Below are positions 11,006 through 21,913 of a stretch of DNA of 64,000 nucleotides, in pieces. Source of the DNA: Bubalus kerabau (lineage: Eukaryota > Chordata > Mammalia > Artiodactyla > Bovidae). The DNA is taken from the NCBI RefSeq assembly GCF_029407905.1, contig NC_073643.1, forward strand, positions 35,684,501 through 35,748,500, read 5' to 3'. How positions within the stretch are numbered: the stretch's first letter is position 1; every line of letters starts with the position of its first letter. The position numbers and the translations under genes were made by a program. The notes beneath the pieces are model-generated. The model saw only the letters and a list, made by a program, of their open reading frames with translations. It made no database searches and was not told the DNA's origin.

Positions 11006-12399
11006 TGCATTTGTAATTTATAGAATCTTGGACATCAATCAGAAGTCCCCAGATGATAGACACTTTAGGTCTTAGTTTGTTTAAGAAGCTATTTAAGCAC
11101 ATTACATACATCTGTTCACATTGGGGTTTTTTTTCCTAAATCTGTGTTTGTAGTGTTTTCCTTGGGATAGTAATAGGGGAGGTGAGGCAGTGCTACTACA
11201 CACGTGCTCCATGGCTCACTATCAGTAATGGTTCCTGTTCCGCAGAGAGTAACTGAGTACCCTGTTAATCGTGTCTAATTGTTGTTCTGTTACAAATAGT
11301 TTGTGCACCGGCTCTCATCCACATACTGTAGTCTGAATAGCATGATATATAAAAAATGAAACAAAATGAACAGACAGTAAGAAACATGAAAAACAGATTC
11401 ATTGTTCAAGAGTAAAGTACATTAAAAAGATTCTCCATACTGAAAGACTCCACAAAAAGGCTGTGTTGATACAGTTTCTATCCATCACAGATAAAGATGG
11501 TTGAAATATGTTTAACTGAGCTTCTCATGACATGAGAGTTCACAGAGTCCATTTAAGTTCTCTCTGTCACAATTCCTAAAGGATTTCAACATCCTGGGTC
11601 ATATAAAAGGCATCTCAATGTCAGAAAATTTGTTTGTATATAAAAGTCCATGAATTATCTATTGAAAATCATCATTTTCTTGGAAATATTTTCTTAAAGA
11701 GTGATGGGCTATTTCTACCAAGGAAGAGCTGTTTGAGACAGCAGCTGGTCTTTACAAATAGAAATTTGATAGAATACAGAGCACATCTGTCAACACTTGA
11801 GAAAATTAAGAATAGGACACTTGAATGACACTTATCCTAAAAACTTATAACACTGTGTTGTTTGTTACAGTAACTACTGAAAGTTGTTAAATCTGGTTCA
11901 CTAGAATAGCTGTGTATTAGAAAGTGAGCTTGAAATAAAAATTGTTCTATGAAAATCCTAACACCATGTGCCAAGAAATATTTCTTACAAACTCATGAGC
12001 TACCATTTATGATAGAAAAATCACTATGAAGCCCCTTCTAAGGTACTCTATTTTTAACCAGTCATAAATTCTATAGAGGTATGAAAAGGAGTTAATTGTA
12101 TTCATTACATTATAGCTTTTTAGGTCATCATATATTTATCCCACTTCATGTGACTTTAAACTTAGTGCTTTTGTGGCTTCTATGGAGCTAAACTCTATTA
12201 TTATTTAATCAATATCATTTTTGGTGAAACATATTACTGAATTCCTTTTTAGGAAAAGCAATGTATGTGATTTTATTATTTTTACTTCTAGTGCTGATTC
12301 TTTATAGATGTTCTTATTTTCTTTTAAAAAGCATCCAAGACATTTTTTACTATTTTTGTTGGTAGTGTAAGTTGGTCTGGCATCTCTCTCCAAGGAAAT

Positions 12400-12745
12400 T
12401 TGATGTACTTATCAAAATTTTAAATATGAAGAATCTATTGTAAAACCTAGCCATTTTATCTTTATATCCCTTGACCAGGGGGTACTAAAACAATGGAGCA
12501 AAGCTACACATACAGAAAGAATCACTGAGGTAGCATTTTTAGAAACACAAGTCTACGTAAATGTCTGTCAGCCAGGACAAGATCAAATAAATATTGACAT
12601 ATAAGTATTATGTAGTCACAATGAAGAGAGAAGACCTTGTACAATCTAAGTTATAGTATTAAGATAATAAACAAGAAGGAAGAAAAGCATTCAGGCATGT
12701 GTAATATTTATCCATGTGCAAGATGATTCCATGTTGGTAATGCAT
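12400..12745 (+). mobile_element. Old L1 3' remnant
   Basis: Diverged sense L1 ORF2/3' UTR phrases: cttatcaaaattttaaatat, aaatgtctgtcagccaggac, ttatgtagtcacaatgaag, atttatccatgtgcaagatg. Boundaries are uncertain. Confidence 0.55.
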
Positions 12746-13556
12746 AGGGAAGAGGTAAAAATTAGTAGTGGATTTTCCTGGCAGGGCTGCTTTGTGCCTT
12801 TGTTAAGGTTGTGCAGAGTAAAAAGGACCTGGCTGGAGCTCATGCGTGGAGAAGGAAATCCATCTGTCCAGTTTGCCTCCTGCCCAGTCATGGCCCTGGA
12901 ATGTGACTACATCCTCATAGAGAAAGGGATGTTTTTTTTTCTGATCATCACAAAGGTTCTGCTGGGGCCCAGGGGGTATGTATTGCAGGAAGGGACTGCT
13001 TTCATTGTCCCCTCTATATACTTTTAGTATCGTCAGCATTTATTTTTGAACAAGCAAATATTATGTTTGTAATTTAAGAGAAAGTATAAATTGAAATAAA
13101 AATACAGTGATCCAAGAGACAGAAGTATCCAAACATAGGAAGCATCAGACACACCATAAAAAGAATCCTTCTTTGGCAAGCAAACTTGGTTTCCCACCAG
13201 TGCAATCTGAGAAGAATCAGTGTAGTAATATATATGTACTGCTAATGCCTCAAATTAAAATAACATCTGCTTCCCTGGAGTTTTTCTCAAGTGTCAGGGT
13301 TTCTGAAGAAGAAAAGGAAGATTAAAGTGGGAAGGTTCCTTGAGGCAAACTGAATACCTGTCACTTGAAAAGTTAACAGGATCAATTAAGGAGGTGAAAA
13401 TGTGCACTGTGCACCATGAGAGCAGAACTCTCAAATCTCCCTGGGTTTAAAGAGCCTGAAAATGAAGCTGTTTGATTTGTGTAGCAAGTTTGTATAGATT
13501 TCCAAGTGGAAATCAGCTCGATGCTGACTTAATTGACTTTCCCGCTAATGTGGTAG

Positions 13557-13709
13557 GTGATGGTTGCTGAAGCCCTGGACATTTCCAGGGAAACCTACTT
13601 GGCCATTCTGATGGACCGGTCCTGCAATGGCCCTGTGCTGGTGGGCAGCCCTCAGGGGGGCGTTGACATTGAAGAGGTGGCAGCTTCGAATCCAGAACTT
13701 ATTTTTAAG
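13557..13709 (+). CDS. SUCLG2: SUCLG2 coding exon (probably exon 5)
   Basis: Exactly 51 codons, phase 0 at both ends. It reads VMVAEALDISRETYLAILMD, then RSCNGPVLVGSPQGGVDIEE and VAASNPELIFK, about residues 140-190. The family-typical Glu of VAEA and the GGVDIEEVA segment belong to the nucleotide-binding face of the ATP-grasp fold (compare the EGGVEIEKVA segment of bacterial SucC). SCNGPVLVGSPQGG separates SUCLG2 from SUCLA2, which has SFQGPVLIGSSHGG. The donor gtatgt is good. The acceptor (...ctaatgtggtag) has a purine-interrupted last 15 bases and looks weak. The coding sequence is intact and close to human SUCLG2 as I recall it. Confidence 0.96.
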
Positions 13710-15281
13710 GTATGTTTAGATTCCTGACTGTGTTCTGTTTATTGTTTCTGTACACGCTGTTAAAGACTGAATGTGAGCCTGATTTCTGAGCCTGGTGTAC
13801 TGTTTCTGGGATTTAAGGCATGAAGATATTGAGTCCTTTTTCATACTGGATGTCCAGTAAGAAAAGGTTGGGTAGATCAAAATACGTGCTTTTGAGGATC
13901 TTTTCTGTGCCCTTCTTTTCCCTTCATTCTTTCCTCCTTCTAGGCTTTTCTTCCTCTCTAGTTTCTTTCCATCCAACTTGCCACAAGAATTAACCAATGG
14001 CAGAGGAATGTGAAATTTCCATTTCCTCTTGGTTAACTCTACCTCATTTATAAATATGACCCAGAAATTGTCTCCTAGAAATCAGATGTGAACTAGAAAC
14101 TGCCTCGATGTCTTTCAGTACTGGTAATAAAGCGACTTAGCACAGTGCATAGTAGAATTTTTCTAAGGCCCAGATTCTGTTTGTTTATCCTTTAAATCTT
14201 GTGTGTGTTATTTGTTGTTGTTGTTGGGGTTGTCCTTTTTTTTTTTTAAGATGTTAAGATTAGTTTATAGTCAAAGAGACCTGGGGTCAAATCCTAACTA
14301 GCCAATAAGTTTCTCAGTTTTTTGAATCAGTAAATGAAAATGGGGATATTCCCTCCCTATAGAATTGTGAAGATTAAATTAGATAATATATGCAAAGTGC
14401 TTCTCAACCTACCTCAGCTATAAGAAGAAAATCCTAAGGTCTTTGGAACTATAACCCTAGCTTTTAATTCCGAGTTCTTAGTGTCAAAAAAATCATACAA
14501 AAAGTTTCTAGTAAAAACCTTTATTATTTCTTTTAGAAACTGTTTTTTTTTCCTTCTAAAAAGCGAGAATTTTATTTCTTGAAACTCTTCATTTATAAGG
14601 TACTAATACTTTGAAGATTGGTTTTAAAATATTTTCACCAGTGTTGCATATTTAAGTTAACTATTTTGGAAGTTAAATTGAGACTTTACCTGCTGGCTTA
14701 CTAATAACACCTACTTTTTTTTTTTAATGAAACTAACATTTTTAAAACAAGTCATTACATTTGTTAAGAGAGTACATGAAATAATATATCTAAACAACAC
14801 TCATTATCGTGGAGGGAATAGCCCTTTGTAGAGCTTGGGTATTATTAAAAATTATCATCAACAGAGTATTTAAATCATAAGGTAATATTTAACCTATATA
14901 AGACAAACTCTGAACTTAACAGCAATATTAGGCAGGAAAAACTTACTTTGGAAGCCTTCCAAAAACATGTCATAAAAATTAACTGACTAAATATTCGTCA
15001 CTGCCATCTGTATAGTAATTAAAAGTGAAAACTGGCATCCGATCGTCTTGTCAGCATGCCACCCTGAAGAATTATATAGTTTTGAAAAGGCTGTTTTATA
15101 GATGGTGTGCTAATTAAAATATACCCCATAGGCAGCTGTGGTGGCCCAACTCAGAGATCTCTGGAAAGGTGCCACACTTTTAATTACTCATTTGCACATA
15201 AATACTAAGCATTTTCTTTTGAGGTTGTAAATCTTTTCATTTGATTGTCTGAATTTTGTTCATCTGATTCATTTTTACTAG
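13710..15281 (+). other. SUCLG2: SUCLG2 intron 5
   Basis: 1.6-kb phase-0 intron. The only repeat recognised is a MIR-like segment at about 14262-14405. The rest is AT-rich with several short T runs, and I see nothing else in it. Confidence 0.88.
14262..14405 (+). repeat. MIR-like SINE fragment
   Basis: Order of MIR core and tail elements: gacctggggtcaaatcc..., cagtaaatgaaaatgggga, gtgaagattaaattagataa, tgcaaagtgctt. Confidence 0.65.
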
Positions 15282-15371
15282 GAGCAAATTGACATTATTG
15301 AAGGGATAAAGGACAGCCAAGCTCAGCGGATGGCGGAAAATCTAGGCTTCCTCGGGCCTTTGAAAAACCAG
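15282..15371 (+). CDS. SUCLG2: SUCLG2 coding exon (probably exon 6)
   Basis: Exactly 30 codons, phase 0 at both ends: EQIDIIEGIKDSQAQRMAEN followed by LGFLGPLKNQ, about residues 191-220. This helical stretch links the two parts of the ATP-grasp domain. The acceptor is tttttactag and the donor gtactt, which is sub-consensus at +4 to +6. Compared with human SUCLG2 from memory, Phe to Ile (DIIEGI), Val to Leu (GFLG) and Ser to Asn (KNQ) are conservative changes. A length divisible by three means that skipping this exon would keep the reading frame. A compound AC/AT/GT microsatellite begins 200 bp downstream of the donor. Confidence 0.95.
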
Positions 15372-15566
15372 GTACTTGAGCAATTGGAGGTTGGTTTGTC
15401 TAACATGTTCCAGAAAAGGTTTGGGAACTTTGGCTAATTGTGTCTAATGTTTGTGATTATCAGGAAATAAGGCGATTTATTGTTATTCTCTTTTTTTCCT
15501 GCAGTTGTTTATGGTGAAAAAATACTTCCCTGGTGTTCCAAAGAGAATGTTTATGGCGCATGTGTT

Positions 15567-15570
<4 letters not shown>

Positions 15571-15613
<43 letters not shown>

Positions 15614-15640
15614 GTGTGTGTGTGTGTATATATATATATG
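15571..15640. repeat. Compound (AC)n(TA)n(GT)n(TA)n microsatellite
   Basis: About 14 AC units, 7 TA, 8 GT and 6 TA in succession, about 200 bp downstream of the exon 6 donor. The AC and GT blocks are complementary, so either strand could fold back on itself. Confidence 0.95.
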
Positions 15641-15751
15641 TATAGGTGTGTACATGTGTAATAAGAGTGTGTTGCCTGCAGACACATACAGCTTGTTATG
15701 TATGTTAGTTTGTTTTTTCTATAGCAGTGCCTCTCCAGTACATCAGTTATA

Positions 15752-15960
15752 AGATGCGGTATACTGGTTAGAATCACAGGCTGTAGAGTTAGGCAAACTG
15801 AGTTTGAATCCTGCACTGCTACCCAGTACATGTGTGATTCAGACCATCTGAACATCACTTTCATAGTCTGTAAAATGGGGGTGATGAAATCCTAACTGAG
15901 AGGGTTATTATGAGGATTGAGTAACCTGATGTGTGAAAATGCATATTCAGTACTCCAGAA
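15752..15960 (+). repeat. MIR SINE
   Basis: Nearly complete MIR order: ggttagaatcacaggctgta, gagtttgaatcctgcactgc, ctgtaaaatgggggtgatg, gggttattatgaggattgag. Confidence 0.8.
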
Positions 15961-16881
15961 AGGTCACTTCTTATTATTAATAATAATATACATTACCTAA
16001 TTAGTTGCTGTTCTTTTCTAGCTAATGGGCATTTGAGAGGAATACTAATTACACAGAGGTTATACTTGACTGAAAACAGCTTGAATTATGCCAATTTAGT
16101 AATTGTATCCCTTGGTTTCAAAGATAGGAAAATTGTTCTCTGAGCTATTAAGGGAGAGAGTCTGTCTTGAGCATCACAGTCCTGCACTGCCCTTGGTCCT
16201 GCCCATGGAGCCTGATTTTATGTCTATGCAGGCATGCTTCCTTGTCTCATAATTAAATCAGAAAAACTTACTGGCTGTTGTTTTCCTCCTCTGTTACTAA
16301 GAGAAGCCACCTTAATAACCCTTCATTGTGTGTCTGTGTTTGTGTGCTGTCCTAGGGCTCTGGGATTCTTGTAGTTTCCCTTAATTTAGTTGGGCAGCAT
16401 TCCTCCAGTAAAACAGCCAATTGCACGCTCTTTATTTTCTGTCTTTACTTTTTCTTTTGATTGAGTCTAACTTTAAAAGCTTAAGGGTAACACGAAGGCA
16501 AGTTATGGAAAGGTGAAGCACAATAAGACTTTAAAATATATTTGTTTAAATTAAGAGAGCAGGGCACTTATTTGAAGATTGGAGGAAAACCTCCAGTGGA
16601 AAGCAGAAGGTTCAACACAGTAGCAGGAAATAGGATCATCTGGGACTAAGCCCCAGGAGGAGATAGAGCCAGGATTCAGCGGACAGTTAGAGGAATTTGT
16701 CGTCATTTCGAGACCGGTGAAGAAATGCCAGGTTAGTGACCTGCTGAAAGAGAGATACTGGAGGATTCATGGGTAAGGGCTGCAGTGGTTGGTTTCACTT
16801 TCTGAGAATGAGGCCATGAAGTATATTAGCTACAGACTATATTAACTGATCATTTGACATTTATTAAGTAACTTCCCAACT

Positions 16882-17031
16882 TCATTTTCACTTTTCACTT
16901 TCATGCATTGGAGAAGGAAATGGCAACCCACTCCAGTGTTCTTGCCTGGAGAATCCCAGGGACGGGGGAGCCTGGTGGGCTGCCGTCTATGGGGTCGCAC
17001 AGAGTCGGACACGACTGAAGCGACTTAGCAG
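16882..17031 (+). repeat. Bov-A2 SINE, 3' monomer
   Basis: Starts in the linker (ttttcacttttcactttcat), carries one complete Bov-A unit and ends gcgacttagcag. Confidence 0.9.
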
Positions 17032-17493
17032 TATGTATTGGTGGTGGTCACAGAGAGCTATAGTTGCTGTGTTCTAACCATACCATCCTACATTCAGCTC
17101 CAGAATATGCCCTGTAACTTTGTTTATATCCTCTGTACCTTGCACATCCGTGTTCCTCTTGGACATTTGCAGTCTCGTTTGCTGGATCTTCATCTGCATC
17201 ACAGCAGGGACTTGGTTGGTCTTGTTCACTACTGTGTTGCCAACAAAGTGTTTGGCAAATATATTAGATGTCCAAGAAATATCTGTCATATGCGTGAATA
17301 AGTGAAATAACACATCTGAGGTGTCTTAACTGTAAGAAATTCCTGGGGAGTCAGGAATGAGTAGTTGTAAGTGGCAAGAGAATAAATTTGGAGTGAGTAA
17401 AATCTACTCACCATGTGGTTTGAAAGCTCAAGAGGTAAATAATACATGAAAGTTCTAGAGAAGGCAGTAACAGTATTATGCACATCACAAGTT

Positions 17494-17507
17494 CCCCCCC
17501 CCCCCCC
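17494..17507. repeat. Homopolymer C run
   Basis: Fourteen consecutive C in intron 6, with no other repeat around it. Confidence 0.85.
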
Positions 17508-19364
17508 AAACATAATGTAAGAGACAATTAACAGTTATTTATATAGCTCTTAAATGACTAGATCATGTTTCCTGAGTACCTTAAATACTCCAGGTTCTAA
17601 GTGAGTTGTCTATGAAAGGAAAATGAACCTGCAAGTTCTCAGGGATTGGTGGTAGCTATATTGTCATTATATTTTTGATTTTATGTATCTAAGAAGGTAA
17701 AGAAGTCTTTTAATTTATGTTTTTTGTATTATCATTGCCAATTATATGAAAGACTTTAAATCTTCATTTCCTCAGCAGGTTGAACCAAGCTCATTTGCTG
17801 AACCCTGTTGAACAGAGATGATAAGAGCAGAATTATTCCCCAGGGGCTCACAGGGCAGTGGTCCCCCTGCTGATAGTGAACACAGGAAGAGGGGATGTGA
17901 AGGAGTGAAAACGGTGGGGTGGGAGAGGGGGTAGGAGAGATGGTGATCTCAGCTGCAGTTGTGTCAGAATTTGTTCATCTGGGGACATCCATTTGTATTT
18001 TGAGCAGCAGAACATGAAATGCATGGCACAGGAGCACAGGGTAAACGGGTGCTATAGATTCGGGAGTCTCTGTTTTACAGTGCTTCCTCCATACATGAGC
18101 GGGCAGTGTGCGTTGAGCACAGGGGGTGCCTGAGAGGAGAAAACGTTTATTTAAATGATCAACCGTTGGTGATCTTTTGATAAACAAGTGGTATCTTAAA
18201 GCCCCCTCGATTCAATGTGACTTTGAAAGTTACTTAATTTTCAGCTAGGATGTGGTTTGGTCCTTTGGAAGTGCCTCACTCATGGATGAACAATATATAA
18301 AATGATTCTCTTGTAAAATTGATATCTTTCCTGTGACTCATGCCTGATGTCTCTAAAATATGATATATTAATATTAGGTTCCCGGTGAAAATATATTTCA
18401 GCAAGAATTGGCTGAAAAAACTAAAGCCATGAGAAAACTGAATATGACTAAAATCTACAAATTCCTCAAGGATGTCTTAATTATCATCTATACTATTTCT
18501 AAAAACATAGGCTCCATGAGTTGTCAGCATGTGCCTCCAGTATTTAAACTGATGAAAATATCTGATCAGCCAAGTTAATACCAGCTCACTAAGCCTTCTA
18601 GGTATGGTTTATATCTCTGGTTAGCTTTAAGAACCATATTTGAATAGTGCAAGTATTAGTTCCTGGGATGCAATAGAAGGTTTTTCCAATTTTATTTTAA
18701 CCTGTTAAAGCATTTTTGAAGACATTGGTAAATTTGTCAGAGTATGGCTCCAAGGATGTTTGATTTTAGGCTTAATTTTTTAATTGCTTAGCATATAACC
18801 TTGAAATAACATTAATTGTGGCAAAAAATAAATATTTGAACAGCATGGTTCCTGAGGAAATAAGTGGCAGTAACAAACTGGCTCACAGCACATTAACTAG
18901 CAGAATGTTTCCTTTGACCAGTGTTTAATCTGTGTTTTAAATTTGAACACATTTAGAAAGTAGAAGAGCCAACCTCAGCTTGCCATAGGGCCTGCCATTT
19001 CCTGCTATTACACCTGGGCAGACTGACAGGTTTTGCCTGGATGGCCTTTATAGTCATTTGGTGTATAGCCTCTGGAATAAGGCACGTTCTGCCTGCAAGC
19101 CAGGCTGGTTCTCCCTTGTGGATATTACAACACAGATTTTATAACGTTTACCCCTTGCAGATCTTACAGCACAGATTTAGTCTTGCTTCAAAAAATGTTT
19201 ATAGTCACCTTTGCACAATAGTAAACAAACAGTTGTAATAATGAATGCCCCCCAAGTGCTGTGTTAATGTATAACTACAGTGGCAGTAGCATGAGAAAAT
19301 TCAGGCTTCATGCTAAGCGAGGTTAATATAGGCTTTAGAAGTTTTGAAGCTAGCGTGGTGTTCC

Positions 19365-19498
19365 TAGACAAGTAAATGGATAAACGGAATATAGTATATA
19401 CATACAATGGAAGATTGTTTGGCCTTGAAAAAGAGGGAGGTCCTGACACATGCTGCATTGTGGTTGAGTCTTGAGAACATGTGCCAAGTGAAGTTGTC
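19365..19498 (+). mobile_element. Old L1 3' fragment
   Basis: Sense L1 ORF2-end phrases: aagtaaatggataaacgg, tatacatacaatggaagatt, then a degenerate ggccttgaaaaagaggg and gtgccaagtgaa. It is cut by a Bov-tA at 19501. Confidence 0.65.
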
Positions 19499-19500
19499 TG

Positions 19501-19702
19501 TGTGTGCGCGCTTAGTCAGTCAGTCATGTCTGACTTTTTGTGACCCTGTGGACCATAGCCCGCTCCTCTGACCATGGAATTCTCCAGGCAAGAATACTGG
19601 AGTGGGTAACCATTCCCCTCTCCAGGGGTCGACCCAGGGATCGAACCCATGTCTCCTATATTGGCAGGCAAGTTCTTTACCACTGAGCCACCAGGGAAAA
19701 CC
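19501..19702 (-). repeat. Bov-tA SINE
   Basis: Antisense Bov-tA: gtcagtcatgtctgactttt at the left, tRNA-like head at the right (tctttaccactgagccacca), with the gggtcgacccagggatcgaa segment between. Confidence 0.92.
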
Positions 19703-20559
19703 TGAAATTTATGTTATGTGTACTTAAAAACAAAAACAAAAACTTTTTGAAGTAGCTAGGATAAGATCTTATACTTGTATGCACTCAGAATTTATTTCTA
19801 TTATGAAGTCTCTCCATATTATTACATTAATGATTATTTCTACCATTGTTTATTGTATTGACTGTGTGCAGAGGCTGTGTAGGTATAGTGATGCTATGGT
19901 GTCCAGAATAGACATCATGCTTTTGTCATGCAGCCCACATTGCACATTTGTTTGATAACCTGGGAAATCTCTAAAAATGTAAAAAAGTTTCAACAGTGAG
20001 TCGCTTACCTGCTTTACACTGTAACAAAAATAAAATCCACTTGGATTGCACCCCCCCCAAAAAAAGTAAACATTAAATAAAGGAAATCTTAAGTTTTTGA
20101 AAAAATAATGATAGAATTGTTAGGTTGGGACCAGCCGTTTCCAAGTCTGGCACAAAGCCAGAAGCTAAAAAAGAAAAGAGTGACATTATTATTAATATTA
20201 TTAGATTTCCATGTGGCAGAAGTAACAAAAACATGGGCAAAAAACAAATGTTAAAGGACAAAAAATTGCTATTTCTATGACATAAAGAGCTAAGTTCCTT
20301 CATGTAAAAATGCCTCCTATACATTAATATGAGAAACACCAAAAATATGTGGATTTTTCCTATGTAGAGTTCACAGCAAAGGAAATACAGATGTTTCACT
20401 CTCATAGAATAGTCAGGTCTATTCATAATTAGAGTGATTCAAATTAAAACCATACATGAGATACCCAAATAGCTGATGGTTGTGAGTTAAAAAAATAAAA
20501 ATCTCTATAATGCTGGTTTTTGGGAGGGGACATTAGTGAAAGCTTCAATTTAAGATAAT

Positions 20560-20668
20560 AAGAACAATATAAGATAATCTTTTATTATGTAAAATGCCCA
20601 TCCCTTGTTCCCCATTTCAGAGAATATATCCTACAGATATTTAATCACTGTAGGATATAAGGATATAT

Positions 20669-20699
<31 letters not shown>

Positions 20700-20860
20700 T
20701 AGATACACACACAGATAAGGCAGCATTTGAAGTAATGTCAAGCTGCTGAAAACCAAATGGCCATTATTTAGGAGACAGGTTAAATGAATTATGATACATC
20801 CATACAAAAAAATATTATGTGGTCATTTACAAGATTGTTGTCTCTGTTTTGCTGCTGAAG
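20560..20860 (+). mobile_element. Old L1 remnant containing a GATA repeat
   Basis: Sense L1 phrases on both sides of a tetranucleotide repeat: gagaatatatcctacagata on the left; ggttaaatgaattatgatac and atccatacaaaaaaatatta on the right. Diverged. Confidence 0.6.
20669..20700. repeat. (GATA)n microsatellite
   Basis: About eight GATA units inside an old L1 remnant. Confidence 0.9.
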
Positions 20861-20896
20861 GCTCTCTGAAATCTATCGGTAAAGAAACAAAGTGTG

Positions 20897-21006
20897 TTCC
20901 CCATCCTGGATGGGGAACACATGTATACCTGTGGCGGATTCATTTTGATATTTGGCAAAACTAATACAATTATGTAAAGTTTAAAAATAAAATAAAATTA
21001 AAAAAA
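20897..21006 (+). mobile_element. Bovine L1 3' end, extremely short, with 16-bp duplication
   Basis: Contains the end of the bovine L1 3' UTR (ggatggggaacacatgtata, ctgtggcggattcattttga, then an A-rich tail). The target-site duplication aaagaaacaaagtgtg is at 20881-20896 and 21007-21022. The first ten bases (ttccccatcc) are an inverted copy of the sequence that follows. Confidence 0.88.
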
Positions 21007-21419
21007 AAAGAAACAAAGTGTGGAACCAAGTTTGTTTTTTTAAAAAGATGAATGGAAAAATGTGTACACTTGCATTTGTATAGCTGTATCCTTTAATGAA
21101 CCAATAAAGTGGCTGCTGCAGGAGGACAGATGGGGGCTCTGTAGCTGGGGAGTCTGGTGAAGATTCTGAGGGAGAACCTTGTGTACCTTGGGAATTTTGT
21201 ATTATGTACATGTACTATCTAGCCACAAAAAAATTAATATTATAAATATTCAGTGTAACTCATTATATATATTTGGTTATATACACTGGCTTTCAAATTA
21301 GGATTTAAGAAACTTTGCACATATACATCAAACAAAATAAGGTAAAATGAATTACTTACATTTCCAAGAGTTCTTTAGTTAATACCAGAACAGAGAAATC
21401 ACTCCTAGTGTTTACCACG

Positions 21420-21913
21420 TGCATGTGTGCTAAGTTGCTTCAATTGTGTCCGACTCTTTGTGACCCTCTAGACTGTAACCCAGCATGCTCCTCTGTCCAA
21501 GGAATTCTCCAGGCGAGAATTCTGGAGTGGGTAGCCATGCCCTCCTCTAGGGGATCTTCCCAACCTAGGGATTGAACCCTCGTTTCTATGTCTTCTGCAT
21601 TGGCTGCTACTGCTGCTAAGTTGCTTTAGTCATGTCTGACTCTGTGCGACGCAATGGATGGCAGCCCACCAGGCTCCCCCATCCCTGGGATTCTCCAGGC
21701 AAGAACACTGGAGTGGGTTGCCATTTCCTTCTCCAATGCATGAAAGTGAAAAGTGAAAGTGAAGTTGCTCAGTCGTGTCCAACTCTTCACGACCCCATGG
21801 ACTGCAGCCTACCAAGCTCCTCCATCCATGGGATTTTCCAGGCAAGAGTACTGGACTGGGGTGCCTGCATTGGCAGGCAGATTCTTTACCACTAGTGCCA
21901 CCTGGGAAACCCC
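21420..21913 (-). repeat. Bov-tA SINE split by a BOV-A2 insertion
   Basis: The outer antisense Bov-tA occupies 21420-21603 and 21865-21913. A complete antisense BOV-A2 (21604-21864) sits inside it, flanked by ctgcattgg at 21595-21603 and 21865-21873. The tRNA-like head of the outer element resumes after the insert (ggcaggcagattctttacca). Confidence 0.9.

Larger units (their letters stand above)
8181..13556 (+). other. SUCLG2: SUCLG2 intron 4
   Basis: 5.4-kb phase-0 intron. It contains an old antisense L1 with a Bov-tA piece at its edge (10040-11005), an old sense L1 remnant (12400-12745) and a short CA/TA microsatellite (9684-9714). A stretch near 8790-9000 has the look of an old interspersed repeat that I cannot name. 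I recognise nothing in 8200-8780, 9010-9680, 11010-12390 or 12750-13550. Confidence 0.85.

Noticed and set aside
15460..15864. Open frames on both strands with Tyr-Ile and Cys-Val repeats
   Set aside because: They are translations of the AC/TA/GT microsatellite.
19501..19702. tRNA-like sequence
   Set aside because: The tRNA similarity is the head of Bov-tA SINEs, here and at the other Bov-tA copies; no free-standing tRNA gene.
20073..20426. Open frame of 117 codons on the minus strand
   Set aside because: Low-complexity hydrophobic translation of AT-rich intron sequence, with no supporting signals.
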